Shown here in pieces: positions 10,215 through 19,614 of a DNA stretch of 64,000 bases; position 1 is the first letter of the stretch, and each line of letters opens with the position of its first letter. Made by a program: the position numbers and the translations under genes. Below the pieces are notes generated by a model, which worked only from the letters and a program-made list of their open reading frames with translations, did no database searches and was not told the origin of the DNA. This DNA comes from Bradyrhizobium guangxiense (GTDB lineage: Bacteria > Pseudomonadota > Alphaproteobacteria > Rhizobiales > Xanthobacteraceae), in the NCBI RefSeq assembly GCF_004114915.1, contig NZ_CP022219.1:6850501-6914500 (forward strand). The letters are read 5' to 3'.

Positions 10215-11102
10215 ATGGCCGACGAAGCGCGTTCGCGACTGGGCCGGGGTCTTGCAAGTCTGATCGGTGACGTCGGCGGCGAGGCCCAGCATGTCGATCG
10301 TCCGCGCGCACAGCGCAAGGTGCCGATCGAATTCATCAAGGCCAATCCGCGCAATCCGCGCCGCACCTTTTCGGACGCCGAGCTGAAGGAGCTTAGCGAG
10401 TCCATCAAGCAGCACGGCGTGATCCAGCCGATCGTGGTGCGCCCGGTGAAGGGCGCGCAGGACCGCTTCGAGATCATCGCCGGCGAACGGCGCTGGCGCG
10501 CCTCGCAAATGGCCGGCCTGCACGAGGTGCCGATCGTCCCCGTCGACATCAGCGACAGCGATGCGCTGGAGTTCGCGATCGTCGAGAACGTGCAGCGCGA
10601 AGACCTCAACCCGATGGAGGAGGCGCAGGGCTATCACGCGCTTGCCAACGAGTTCAAACGCAGCCAGGACGACATCGCAAGGGTCGTCGGCAAGAGCCGC
10701 AGCCACGTCGCCAACATGATGCGGCTGACGAAACTGCCGGCCGAGGTGCAGGCCTTCATCGCGACCGGCGAGCTGACCGCCGGTCACGCCCGCGCACTGA
10801 TCGGCGTGCCGGATCCGCTCGCGGCCGCCAAGCGCATCGTCGCGGAAGGCCTCAACGTCCGCCAGGCCGAGGCGCTGGCGCATGAGGAGGGCGTGCGGGA
10901 GCGAAAGCCGCAAAAGGCGCGTGCCAGCGGGGGCAAGGAAAAGGACCCCGACACGATCGATCTCGAAAAGCGCGTCAGCGATGCGCTCGGCCTGAAGGTC
11001 ACCGTCAATCACCGCGACCCCGGCGGCTCGGTGCAGATCAACTACCGCAACCTCGATCAGCTCGACGAGGTGATGAAGCGGCTGGCCAAGGGCGTGCTGT
11101 AG
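10215..11102 (+). CDS. parB: Chromosome partitioning protein ParB
   Basis: ParB is the CTP-dependent DNA clamp that loads at parS and spreads to form the partition complex. The 295-residue protein has the N-terminal CTPase motif GERRWRA (90-96), the ENVQREDLNP motif (124-133), a helix-turn-helix around 152-172 for parS recognition and a C-terminal dimerisation region. The ATG at 10215 is preceded by AAGGGAG; an in-frame TTG at 10194 is less likely. Its predicted targets are the four parS sites 1.8-4 kb upstream. Confidence 0.96.
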   Translation: MADEARSRLGRGLASLIGDVGGEAQHVDRPRAQRKVPIEFIKANPRNPRRTFSDAELKELSESIKQHGVIQPIVVRPVKGAQDRFEIIAGERRWRASQMAGLHEVPIVPVDISDSDALEFAIVENVQREDLNPMEEAQGYHALANEFKRSQDDIARVVGKSRSHVANMMRLTKLPAEVQAFIATGELTAGHARALIGVPDPLAAAKRIVAEGLNVRQAEALAHEEGVRERKPQKARASGGKEKDPDTIDLEKRVSDALGLKVTVNHRDPGGSVQINYRNLDQLDEVMKRLAKGVL

Positions 11103-11161
11103 GCCGTCCTTGTCCTTCCGGCGCGCCTGAAAATCTCGCGCAACACAATCACGCTTTCTCC

Positions 11162-11263
11162 CTCACCCTGAGGAGCCGCCAAGCGGCGTCTCGAAGGGCG
11201 AGGGCCACAGGCGGGCCAGCATCCTTCGAGACGCGCGCAAGAGCGCGCTCCTCAGGATGAGGA
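11162..11263. repeat. Long palindromic repeat after parB
   Basis: The arms CCTCACCCTGAGGAGC and GCTCCTCAGGATGAGG, with an inner CTCGAAGG/CCTTCGAG pair, form a long imperfect hairpin. This is a familiar Bradyrhizobium intergenic palindrome. It lies between the convergent parB and holA genes and may act as a bidirectional terminator. The whole 11103-11402 gap consists of this element, the next one and short linkers. Confidence 0.7.
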
Positions 11264-11301
11264 ACTGACGCCGTCATTGTAAAGCGCATCTGTCTCCACA
11301 T

Positions 11302-11381
11302 CGTCATTGCGAGCGTAGCGAAGCAATCCAGAATCTTTCCGCGAAGGGACTCTGGATTGCTTCGCTTCGCTCGTAGTGACG
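11302..11381. repeat. Second palindromic repeat in the parB-holA gap
   Basis: The left arm (11302-11332, beginning CGTCATTGCGAGCGTAGCG) and the right arm (11351-11381, ending CTCGTAGTGACG) are nearly perfect reverse complements about 31 bp long. The loop is about 18 bp. It belongs to another intergenic repeat family common in Bradyrhizobium. Confidence 0.75.
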
Positions 11382-11402
11382 GGGACAGCGTGAAGGCTTC
11401 AA

Positions 11403-12431
11403 TTAGCCCCGCCGCTTCGCATTCGCCGCGATCGCCATCAGCGTGCGCTGGGCGATGGCGGCGGCCAGGGTCGATTGCTTGCGTGTCTCAAGCGCGGCGG
11501 TCGCGAGCTGCTCGATCACGGCAGCGAGCCGCGTCACGCTGAAATTGCGCAGCGCCGTTTCCACTGCGGGCTTGCGTGAGAAATGCAGGCGCGGAAAGCC
11601 GCCATCGAGCACGGCGGAGGCCGGCGTGCCCTCGGCGATTGCCAGCGCGGATTTGTGCAGCCACGCCGCCTGGCGCTGCGCGGCTGAGATGATCACGCCG
11701 GGGTAGGTGCCGGCGGTCATGGCCTTGGCGAATTCGATCTCGACGATGTCGGGCCGCCCGGCAAAGGCGCCGTCAACGATCGGGTCGAGCTTCAGCTCGG
11801 AGGCGTCCGCGACTACCGCCATCACGTCGTCCAGCGTCACCTCGCCTTTGCCGTGAGCGTAGAGCGTCAACTTGCGCAGCTCGTTGCGCGAGGCCTGGCG
11901 GTCACCGCCGAGGAACGACATCAGCGCCGCGCGGGCGTCCTGCGCGATGCGCAGGTTGGAGATACGCAGTTCCTCGTCCATCAGCTTGGCGAGGTCGCGC
12001 TCGGTATCGGGATAGCAGCCGATTGCCACCGCGGTCTTGGCGCGTTCGCAGGCCTTGCGCAGCGGCGATTCCGGGCGCAGCTCGCCGGCCTCGATCACGA
12101 TGCGGCAATCCCTGACGTTCATCTCGGCCAGCGTGTCGATGCCGGCGGCAAAGCTGCGCGAGCCGGCGCGAACGCGAATGGCGCGGCGGCCGCCGAACAG
12201 CGGCACGGTCATGGCCTCGTCGACGAGGCGCGAGGGCTCGCCGGAGAGCTCGTCGCCGTCGAGCTTGACCAGCGAGAACGGATCGTTGGGATCATCGACG
12301 GCGGATGCGATCAGCGCATCGGCGCGCTCGCGCACGAGGCCGGCGTCCGGACCGTAGAGCAGGATGATCGGGCGACCCGCATCGGGGCGGGCGAGGAAGG
12401 CGTCGATTTCTTTTCCGCGCAGCGCGACCAT
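11403..12431 (-). CDS. holA: DNA polymerase III delta subunit
   Basis: HolA is the clamp-loader subunit that opens the beta sliding clamp during DNA replication. The 342-residue protein begins MVALRGKEIDAFLARP and has the PIILLYGPDAGLVRERAD segment near residue 20, matching the delta N-terminal fold. Its C-terminal helical region (AAQRQAAWLHKSALAI) is typical. It is downstream of leuS and lptE on the same strand, with a 135-bp gap holding a palindromic repeat. holA near parB is common in alphaproteobacteria. Confidence 0.92.
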   Translation of the reverse strand: MVALRGKEIDAFLARPDAGRPIILLYGPDAGLVRERADALIASAVDDPNDPFSLVKLDGDELSGEPSRLVDEAMTVPLFGGRRAIRVRAGSRSFAAGIDTLAEMNVRDCRIVIEAGELRPESPLRKACERAKTAVAIGCYPDTERDLAKLMDEELRISNLRIAQDARAALMSFLGGDRQASRNELRKLTLYAHGKGEVTLDDVMAVVADASELKLDPIVDGAFAGRPDIVEIEFAKAMTAGTYPGVIISAAQRQAAWLHKSALAIAEGTPASAVLDGGFPRLHFSRKPAVETALRNFSVTRLAAVIEQLATAALETRKQSTLAAAIAQRTLMAIAANAKRRG

Positions 12432-12444
12432 GTTGCCCCAACGG

Positions 12445-12558
12445 CGTCATTCCGGGGCGGCTCGAAGAGCCGAACTACGGCGCGCAACTGCGCGCCTGAG
12501 AATCTGGATCAACAATCTCTGGATTCCGGGCTCACGCTGAGCGTGCCCCGGAATGACG
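12445..12558. repeat. GTCATTCCGGGG-family palindromic repeat
   Basis: Outer arms CGTCATTCCGGGGC and GCCCCGGAATGACG flank an interior that includes GCGCGCCTGAGAATCT. The same interior recurs in the copy at 53496. It fills the lptE-holA gap, within a probable transcript. Confidence 0.8.
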
Positions 12559-12566
12559 GGAACGAC

Positions 12567-13118
12567 TTAAGTGCCCGCAGTGAAGAACGAGGCGAGCCGG
12601 GTCGTGATGTTTTCGGCGATCTCGCTGGCGGCACGATCCTCCGCATCGCGCACGGCGCGGTTACGGGAGAAACGCTGGTAGGAGCCCGGCATGTCGTAGG
12701 ACACGCGCGAGAAGGTCGAGCCGGTCATGACCGACTTGCCGCTCGCGACGTCGATCAGGTTGTACTGGGCGTCGATGCCGAAATTTTCGTTGGTCGGCAG
12801 TCCCGTCGTGGCGCTGACGATCAGTGAGGACCGGGTGGTGGTGAAGCGGATGTCCAGCCGGTGGGTCGGCGGCATGCCCGTCGCCGATCCGTAAAGCTTG
12901 AAGGCCAGCGCGTTGCGGATTTCGACGCCGACGCGGGCTTCGCGGGAGGCATTGGGCTTGCTGATCGGGGGCAGCTCCACCCCCATCAGCTTCTCGCGCA
13001 AGCCGGGGAGGCCGTCGCCCCGCTCGGCATACATCGGCTGGAAGCAGCCGGCCGTCAACGCCGCCAATCCGGCGACCGCCAGCAAGCGGGCTGCGATGCG
13101 GATCCTAGCCGACAACAT
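12567..13118 (-). CDS. lptE: LPS-assembly lipoprotein LptE
   Basis: LptE is the outer-membrane lipoprotein that plugs the LptD barrel and helps insert lipopolysaccharide. The 183-residue protein has a signal peptide with lipobox LTAGC (lipidated C25) and then QPMYAE, typical of the rhizobial family. The first 14 bp of its coding frame overlap the end of leuS, which indicates translational coupling. leuS-lptE-holA is a conserved order. The assignment rests on context plus the lipobox and fold-like length. Confidence 0.87.
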   Translation of the reverse strand: MLSARIRIAARLLAVAGLAALTAGCFQPMYAERGDGLPGLREKLMGVELPPISKPNASREARVGVEIRNALAFKLYGSATGMPPTHRLDIRFTTTRSSLIVSATTGLPTNENFGIDAQYNLIDVASGKSVMTGSTFSRVSYDMPGSYQRFSRNRAVRDAEDRAASEIAENITTRLASFFTAGT

Positions 13119-15729
13119 TTACGATCCTCTTGGGGACGATGATCACCTTGCGGACGGGCTTGCCATCCAGGGCCAGCTTTACCGCATCGAGGGCCAAAAC
13201 GGCAGCCTCGATTTCCGGATTCTGGGCCGCTGTTGCAACCGTGACCTCACCCCGCTTCTTGCCGTTGACCTGGACCACGAGGGTCACGCTGTCTTCAACC
13301 AGCAAATCGCGTTCGATTTGGGGCCAATCGGCCTCGGAAACCAGCCCGCTGTGGCCCAGAACCTGCCAGCATTCCTCGGCGAGGTGCGGCATCATCGGGG
13401 AGAACAGCTGGACCAGGATCTGGCCGGCTTCGCGGATCGCCCAGGCAAGGTCGGCGGACGGCTGCCCGGGACGCTGCAGGATCTCCGAGAAGGCGTTGGC
13501 GAATTCGCGGATATGGGCGAGGCAGACGTTGAAGTGCAGCCGCTCGATTCCGGTGGTGACCTTGTCCAGCGCGCCATGGGCGGCCTTGCGCAAGGCGGTG
13601 GCGTCGGGGCCGAAGCTGGCCGGCCGGGCCGCCGGCGCATCTTTGCCGAGCTCGACGGAATCGTTCACCAGCCGCCACAGCCGCTGCACGAAGCGCGATG
13701 CGCCCTGGACGCGCTCGTCGCTCCAGATCACGTCGCGGTCGGGTGGGGAATCCGACAGCATGAACCAGCGCGCGACGTCGGCGCCGTAGGTCTCGATGAT
13801 GTCGTCGGGGTCGACCGTGTTCTTCTTCGACTTCGACATCTTCTCGATCGGGCCGATCTGGATGTCCTCGCCCGTCGCAAGCAGTGTCGCGCGGCGTCCA
13901 TTGCCGCCAACCTCGATCTTGACCTCGGCCGGCTGCACGTAGGTGCCGTCGGCCTTCTGGTAGGTCTCGTGCACCACCATGCCTTGCGTGAACATGCCGG
14001 CGAACGGCTCGTCCAGCGCGATGTGCCCGGTCGCCTTCATCGCGCGGGGGAAGAAGCGGCTGTAGAGCAGATGCAGGATCGCGTGCTCAACGCCGCCGAT
14101 ATATTGGTCGACCGGAAGCATCCGGTTGGCCACGGCTGGCGTGGTCGGCGCGTTCTCGTTCCAGGGGTCGGTGAAGCGCGCAAAATACCAGGACGAATCC
14201 ACGAAGGTGTCCATGGTGTCGGTTTCGCGCTGGGCCTTGCCGCCGCATTGGGGACAGGTGACGTGCTTCCAGGTCGGGTGATGGTCGAGTGCGTTGCCCG
14301 GCCTGTCGAAGGTCGCATCGTCAGGCAGCTTCACCGGCAGGTCGGCATCCGGCACCGGCACCACGTCGCATTTCGGGCAGTGGATGACGGGAATCGGACA
14401 GCCCCAATAGCGCTGGCGCGAAATGCCCCAGTCGCGCAGGCGGAAATTGCCCTGCCGCTCGCCGACCGGCGAGTTGCCGCGCAGTTCGGTCTCGAGGCGC
14501 TTCGCCACCTCGTCCTTGGCCTGCTCGATGGTCATGCCGTCGAGGAAGCGCGAATTGATCATGCGGCCGTCACCGTCATAGGCGGTGTCGGTGATGACGA
14601 ACGTCTTCGGATCCTGTCCTTCCGGGCACACCACCGGCGTGTTGCCGAGATTGTACTTGTTGACGAAGTCGAGGTCGCGCTGGTCGTGCGCCGGGCAGCC
14701 GAAGATCGCGCCGGTGCCGTATTCCATCAGCACGAAATTGGCGACATAGACCGGCAGCTTCCAGGAGGGATCGAACGGATGCACCGCGCGGATGCCGGTG
14801 TCGAAGCCCTGCTTCTCCGCGGTGTCGATGATCTCCTGCGCGGTGCCGATCTTCTTGATCTCGGCGATGAACTCGGCAAGCTTGGGGTTCTTGGCAGCTG
14901 CCGCTTGCGCCAGCGGATGATCGGCCGAGATTGCCATGAACTTCGCGCCGAACAGCGTGTCCGGGCGCGTCGTGAAGATCTTCAGCTCGCTCTCGCCTGC
15001 AGGGGTCGTCGCTGCGTCCAGCGCGAAACGGATCAACAGGCCCTCCGAGCGGCCGATCCAGTTGCGCTGCATCAGCCGCACCTTGTCCGGCCAGCGGTCC
15101 AGCGTATCCAGCGCCGCCAGGAGCTCCTGCGAGTATTTCGTGATCTTGAAGACCCACTGATTCATCTCGCGCTGCTCGACGACAGCGCCCGAACGCCAGC
15201 CACGGCCGTCGATCACCTGCTCGTTGGCGAGCACGGTCATGTCGACGGGGTCCCAGTTCACCTTGCGCTTCTCGCGCTCGGCGAGGCCTGCGCGCAGGAA
15301 GTCCAGAAACATCTTCTGCTGGTGCTTGTAATAGGAGGGATCGCAGGTCGCGATCTCCCGAGACCAGTCCAGCGACAGCCCGATCGAGCGGAGCTGCTTC
15401 TTCATCGCGGCGATGTTGTCGTAGGTCCAGGCTTTCGGCGCGACCTTGCGCTCGATGGCGGCATTCTCGGCCGGCAGGCCGAAGGCGTCCCAGCCCATCG
15501 GGTGCAGCACGTTGAACCCCTTGGCGCGCATGAAGCGGGCCAGCACGTCGCCCAGCGTGTAATTTCGAACGTGGCCGATATGGATGCGCCCGGACGGGTA
15601 GGGGAACATCTCGAGCACATAGTATTTCGGCCGCGAATCGTCGTTCTTGGAGACGAAGATCGCCTGCTCGTCCCAGAGGCGTTGCCAGCGCGGTTCGGCG
15701 TCGCGGGCGTTATAGCGTTCGGAGGTCAT
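13105..15729 (-). CDS. leuS: Leucyl-tRNA synthetase
   Basis: This class I synthetase charges tRNA-Leu. The 874-residue protein starts [19 protein letters not shown] and has the HIGH motif at 50-53 and KMSKSKK at 630-636. The CPxC pairs of the zinc insert ([11 protein letters not shown] and CPQCGG) are visible in the middle, and the editing domain is present. Length and motifs are those of bacterial LeuRS. It is the first gene of a leuS-lptE-holA transcript and is divergent from a GGDEF gene, with about 190 bp between the starts. Confidence 0.98.
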   Translation of the reverse strand: MTSERYNARDAEPRWQRLWDEQAIFVSKNDDSRPKYYVLEMFPYPSGRIHIGHVRNYTLGDVLARFMRAKGFNVLHPMGWDAFGLPAENAAIERKVAPKAWTYDNIAAMKKQLRSIGLSLDWSREIATCDPSYYKHQQKMFLDFLRAGLAEREKRKVNWDPVDMTVLANEQVIDGRGWRSGAVVEQREMNQWVFKITKYSQELLAALDTLDRWPDKVRLMQRNWIGRSEGLLIRFALDAATTPAGESELKIFTTRPDTLFGAKFMAISADHPLAQAAAAKNPKLAEFIAEIKKIGTAQEIIDTAEKQGFDTGIRAVHPFDPSWKLPVYVANFVLMEYGTGAIFGCPAHDQRDLDFVNKYNLGNTPVVCPEGQDPKTFVITDTAYDGDGRMINSRFLDGMTIEQAKDEVAKRLETELRGNSPVGERQGNFRLRDWGISRQRYWGCPIPVIHCPKCDVVPVPDADLPVKLPDDATFDRPGNALDHHPTWKHVTCPQCGGKAQRETDTMDTFVDSSWYFARFTDPWNENAPTTPAVANRMLPVDQYIGGVEHAILHLLYSRFFPRAMKATGHIALDEPFAGMFTQGMVVHETYQKADGTYVQPAEVKIEVGGNGRRATLLATGEDIQIGPIEKMSKSKKNTVDPDDIIETYGADVARWFMLSDSPPDRDVIWSDERVQGASRFVQRLWRLVNDSVELGKDAPAARPASFGPDATALRKAAHGALDKVTTGIERLHFNVCLAHIREFANAFSEILQRPGQPSADLAWAIREAGQILVQLFSPMMPHLAEECWQVLGHSGLVSEADWPQIERDLLVEDSVTLVVQVNGKKRGEVTVATAAQNPEIEAAVLALDAVKLALDGKPVRKVIIVPKRIVNVVG

Positions 15730-15921
15730 GGAATCGTTGGGGTTTTCGTGGGTTCGGCCGTCTCAAGACGGCGGACTAGGCCATAGAAGACCTCGGGGGG
15801 TCAATGGGTTGCCGCGATTTGGAACTTTGCCCTCGCCTCCGCATAACTACGAGGGCCCACGTTGGCGTGTGATTAAGGGGTCGATGCCAATTTGCGGCCC
15901 AACAAGGCCGCGTTACCGCAA

Positions 15922-16968
15922 ATGCATTCCAGCTTCGACGATCCCGATTACGACTATGCCGCCTCCATCGCTGGACGGGCGATGCGCAGCATGGCCGAAC
16001 AGCGGATTGCGCCGACCCCGGCCAATTTTGCGGTCTGGTACCAATATTTCGCGGGCAGCCATGATGATCTGCGCAACGCGATCGATCTCCTGATCGACCA
16101 CAATCGCCCATTCGACGCCCGAACCAATCAGGATCTGTTCGAGACCTACGTCGCACCCCAGGTGAGCGCGGTCATGGTCGACACCTCCGAGCGGCTGCAG
16201 GCCCTGATGGGTGCGGCCAAGGAATTTCTGGCGACCGCGATCGCTGACAACCATTCGCAGATGCAGGTCATCAGCCAGGTGGCGGACCAGGGCCAGGCCG
16301 GCGTCGATCCGAAGGTGCTGGTCGCCCAGCTCATGAACGAGCTGGCCCGCGCCGCCACAAGGGCGACGCAGCTGGAAGCGGGCTTTGCCGAAAAGACCCG
16401 CGAGCTCGACGTGATCCGCGATTCGCTCTCGCGGTCCGAGCAGCGCGCCCGGACCGACACGCTGACGGGCCTTGCAAACCGGCGGGCGCTCGACGAATTC
16501 CTGCGGAAGGCGCAGACGACTGCGGCATGGGGCGAGCCGCTCAGCGTGCTGATGCTCGACATCGACCACTTCAAGACCTTCAACGACAATTACGGCCACG
16601 GCGTCGGCGACCAGGTGCTGCGCCTGATGGCGAAAGTGCTGCGCGAAAAGGTCCGCGAGCAGGATCTGCCGGCCCGCTATGGCGGCGAGGAGCTGATCGC
16701 GGTGTTGCCGGACGCCGATCTCGCCGCCTGCGCCGAGATCGGCGAACGCATCAGACGCGCGCTCGCCGAATGCACGATCACGCGCCGCTCGACCGGCGAG
16801 ATCCTTCCCAGCATCAGCGTGTCGATCGGCGTGGCGCAGTACCGGGCCGGCGAAGCGATCACCGATCTCATCGAGCGCTGCGACCGCGCGCTCTATCTCG
16901 CCAAGAGCAGCGGCCGCAATCGCGTGGTGACCGAGGCCGAGCTCGATCGCGACGGAGCTGCGGGATAG
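15922..16968 (+). CDS. Diguanylate cyclase (GGDEF), with I-site
   Basis: This protein should make cyclic di-GMP from two GTP. The 348-residue protein has an N-terminal helical region of about 170 residues that I do not recognise, then a GGDEF domain with active-site motif GGEEL at 254-258. An inhibitory I-site REQD stands at 245-248, exactly five residues before it, so product feedback is expected. No transmembrane segment is seen, so it is likely cytoplasmic. I chose ATG 15922 over the in-frame TTG at 15892. It is convergent with a second diguanylate cyclase gene. Confidence 0.9.
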   Translation: MHSSFDDPDYDYAASIAGRAMRSMAEQRIAPTPANFAVWYQYFAGSHDDLRNAIDLLIDHNRPFDARTNQDLFETYVAPQVSAVMVDTSERLQALMGAAKEFLATAIADNHSQMQVISQVADQGQAGVDPKVLVAQLMNELARAATRATQLEAGFAEKTRELDVIRDSLSRSEQRARTDTLTGLANRRALDEFLRKAQTTAAWGEPLSVLMLDIDHFKTFNDNYGHGVGDQVLRLMAKVLREKVREQDLPARYGGEELIAVLPDADLAACAEIGERIRRALAECTITRRSTGEILPSISVSIGVAQYRAGEAITDLIERCDRALYLAKSSGRNRVVTEAELDRDGAAG

Positions 16969-16985
16969 GCTCGGGCGAGACGATG

Positions 16986-17010
16986 CCTCTTCCCCGCAAG
17001 CGGGGCGAGG
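16986..17010. repeat. Short hairpin between convergent cyclase genes
   Basis: CCTCTTCCCCGC and GCGGGGCGAGG pair with one mismatch. The loop is very short and no T tract follows on either strand. It may act as a weak bidirectional terminator. Confidence 0.4.
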
Positions 17011-17025
17011 TGAAGCAACCGCTGA

Positions 17026-18729
17026 CTACGCGCTGGCCGCCATCATGATATCAGTCGCCTCGATCTCGATCGCCTGCACGCCGTGTTCGACAACATTGTT
17101 GCGGCCGCGGTGCTTGGCGGCATAGAGCGCGGCGTCGGCAGCTTCGATGAGGTCGCCGGGGCGCAAGGCCTCGTTAGGCTTGGTCGCGGCAACGCCGATC
17201 GAGACGGTGACGATCATGTGGGCGGAGGTGATGTGTGGCAGGCACAGCTTCAGCACGGCCGCGCGCACCTGCTCGCCGATCTCGACGGCGCGGTTCACAT
17301 CGGTGTTCGGCAGCAGCAGGCAGAATTCCTCGCCGCCATAGCGGGCGGCAAAGCCCATCGTGTCGGCGGCGATGCCGGAGAGCGACTCGCCGAGGCGGGG
17401 CAGGCAGGAATCGCCTTCGAGATGGCCATAGGTGTCGTTGAACAGCTTGAAATGGTCGACGTCGATCATCAGAAGTGCGAGGTCGCTGCCGTATTGCTGC
17501 GCGCGCATCCACTCGAAGTCGAGCCGGCTCTGGAAGCCGCGGCGGTTGGCGAGCCCCGACAGCATGTCGATCGAGGCCATCACCGTCAGCCGGTCGTTGC
17601 TGGCGATCAGCTCGCGCTCGCGCTGGCTCAGTTGTGCGGCCATCGCGTTGAACGCGCGGGCCAGCGGCACGAACTCGGCCGGCAGGCGGTTGCGCGCCGC
17701 GCGGGCCGACAGATCGCCCTCGCCGAGACGCTTGGCCATGTCTGACAGCATCTCGATCGGCTTGATGACGAGCTTTTCGGCGGCGATCAGCGCGCCGAGC
17801 AGCACGAATACGACGACAAAAGCGAGCTGGAGATAGGCGGTGCGGATGTCGCGGCTGACCGCCGCCGACACCTTGTCCTCGTCGATGCTGGCAATCAGAC
17901 GGGCATTGGTGCCGGCGATGCGAATGTAGCTGACCGCGCGGCGGGAGCCGTCGGCGGCGAGAAAGGACAGTGAGCCTTCATCCTGGTCGGACCGCAGCGC
18001 CCGGTCGGCGATGGCCGACATCAGCGGCATATTGTCGAGGGGACGGCCGACCGCGCTGTGCTGATCGGCCGGAGCGGCCAGCACAGTGCCGGCGCTGTCG
18101 ACCAGTACCGCCGTGATGCCGGCGCGGCCGCCGAGATTGCTCATCACCTTCGACATCCAGTCGAGATTGACCGTGGCGAGCACCACGGCATCGGATACGC
18201 CGCTGAAGGCGGACACCGGATAGACCGCCATCACGGTCGGCGTCGGCACCGGCCGCGACAGGATGAAATCGCTCAGCACAAAGCGGCCGGTCTCCTGGGC
18301 CTGCTGAAAATAGGGCCGGTCGCTGAGGTCGAGGCCGACATACATGTGGTTGGTGGCACATTGGATGCGACCGTCCTGGCCGGCGATCAGGAGCGTGCGG
18401 ATCCAGGGCAGGTTCGACGGCAGGCTCGCGCGCAGCACGTCGCAGCTCTTGCTGATGCCGCCGGCGGAGGCGCGAATGAAGGCTTCCGATTTGAGGATGG
18501 TTTCGACCGACGAGATCACCTCGCGCTGCGCATCGGCGCTGTGCCTTGCGACGGTGGTGAATTCAACCGCGGCCTGCGCGATCTGCCGGGTGCGGGTGTC
18601 TTCGAGCGAGCGAATGCGCTCGAGCATCAAGGGCGCCACCAGAATCACCGCGAGCAACGCGAGCCGCGCCCGGATTCCGAGAACCTGCTTGAGTTTCGCT
18701 CGTTTGCGGTTGAGACTAATGCTTGCCAT
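17026..18729 (-). CDS. Membrane diguanylate cyclase with Cache and HAMP domains
   Basis: A 567-residue sensor that should make cyclic di-GMP in response to a periplasmic signal. It has a transmembrane segment at about 20-36, a periplasmic Cache-like region (about 40-295) and a second membrane segment at about 300-318. A HAMP linker follows, then a GGDEF domain with active site GGEEF at 465-469. The four residues at the I-site position read DTMG, so the canonical RxxD inhibitory site is absent, unlike its convergent neighbour. Its gene starts 109 bp from the divergent yggS-type gene. The ligand is unknown. Confidence 0.9.
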   Translation of the reverse strand: MASISLNRKRAKLKQVLGIRARLALLAVILVAPLMLERIRSLEDTRTRQIAQAAVEFTTVARHSADAQREVISSVETILKSEAFIRASAGGISKSCDVLRASLPSNLPWIRTLLIAGQDGRIQCATNHMYVGLDLSDRPYFQQAQETGRFVLSDFILSRPVPTPTVMAVYPVSAFSGVSDAVVLATVNLDWMSKVMSNLGGRAGITAVLVDSAGTVLAAPADQHSAVGRPLDNMPLMSAIADRALRSDQDEGSLSFLAADGSRRAVSYIRIAGTNARLIASIDEDKVSAAVSRDIRTAYLQLAFVVVFVLLGALIAAEKLVIKPIEMLSDMAKRLGEGDLSARAARNRLPAEFVPLARAFNAMAAQLSQRERELIASNDRLTVMASIDMLSGLANRRGFQSRLDFEWMRAQQYGSDLALLMIDVDHFKLFNDTYGHLEGDSCLPRLGESLSGIAADTMGFAARYGGEEFCLLLPNTDVNRAVEIGEQVRAAVLKLCLPHITSAHMIVTVSIGVAATKPNEALRPGDLIEAADAALYAAKHRGRNNVVEHGVQAIEIEATDIMMAASA

Positions 18730-18838
18730 CTTCGTTACCCACCCCGTGGGCCAAGGTAAAGCGAAGGGTTCAAAAACTGTTTCTTGAACTCGGTAAAATT
18801 GGACTTACCTCCGGCTCCGAGCACAACCAGACGACGTT

Positions 18839-19528
18839 ATGACAGAAGCCAACGCCGCGCCGGTAACCGGCCATTCACCAAACGCGCTCGCCGCGGTCGA
18901 AGCCGAAATCGCCCGCGCCTGCAAGGATGCGCGACGCGATCGCGCCTCCGTGACGCTGATCGCGGTGTCCAAGACTTTTGCCGCGGATGCTATTATCCCG
19001 ATCATTGCGGCCGGACAGCGCGTATTCGGCGAGAATCGGGTGCAGGAGGCCAAAGGCAAGTGGCCAGCGTTGTCGTCGGTTTACCCCGGCATCGCGCTGC
19101 ATCTGATCGGCCCGCTGCAATCCAACAAGGCGAAAGAGGCGGTGGCGCTGTTCGATGCCATCCATTCGGTCGATCGTCCGAGCATTTGCCAAGCATTAGC
19201 CAAGGAAATCGAATCCCAGAACAAGCACCCGCAGCTCTTCGTCCAGATCAACACCGGCGAGGAGCCGCAGAAGGCCGGCGTTGCGCCGGGCGAAGCCGAC
19301 GCCTTTCTCGCCGCCTGCCGCGACACCTACGGGCTGACGATCTCCGGATTGATGTGCATCCCGCCGGTCGACGAACCGCCGGCCGCGCACTTTGCCCTCA
19401 CTGCCAAGATCGCCGCGCGCAATGGATTGAGCAATCTGTCGATGGGCATGAGCGCGGATTTCGCCACCGCCATCATGCTCGGCGCCACCCATGTGCGGGT
19501 GGGAAGTGCCATCTTCGGGCACAGGTAG
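18839..19528 (+). CDS. YggS-family PLP homeostasis protein
   Basis: PLPHP proteins bind pyridoxal 5'-phosphate without known catalysis and maintain vitamin B6 and amino-acid balance. The 229-residue protein has the PLP lysine in AVSKTF (K45), the FGENRVQEA segment (63-71), the LIGPLQSNK motif and the C-terminal GSAIFG phosphate-binding turn. Length and start (ATG 18839) are normal. The gene is transcribed alone, divergent from a diguanylate cyclase, and ends in a small hairpin. Confidence 0.94.
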   Translation: MTEANAAPVTGHSPNALAAVEAEIARACKDARRDRASVTLIAVSKTFAADAIIPIIAAGQRVFGENRVQEAKGKWPALSSVYPGIALHLIGPLQSNKAKEAVALFDAIHSVDRPSICQALAKEIESQNKHPQLFVQINTGEEPQKAGVAPGEADAFLAACRDTYGLTISGLMCIPPVDEPPAAHFALTAKIAARNGLSNLSMGMSADFATAIMLGATHVRVGSAIFGHR

Positions 19529-19563
19529 GAGCCGTTAGCGATGGCCGTGCCCGGCAACGGCTC
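19529..19563 (+). terminator. Hairpin after the yggS-type gene
   Basis: GAGCCGTT and AACGGCTC pair over 8 bp immediately after the stop codon. No clear T tract follows, so termination is only probable. Confidence 0.4.
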
Positions 19564-19614
19564 TCGATGAAGCGTGGAGAGAGACGCGCTCGCAATGACC
19601 GGTGTGTGTCGCGC

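Noticed and set aside
12898..15786. A 962-codon open frame on the + strand across lptE and leuS
   Set aside because: It is antisense to two well-recognised genes, shows no domain and is rich in His/Arg/Asp/Gly as expected for a high-GC shadow frame.
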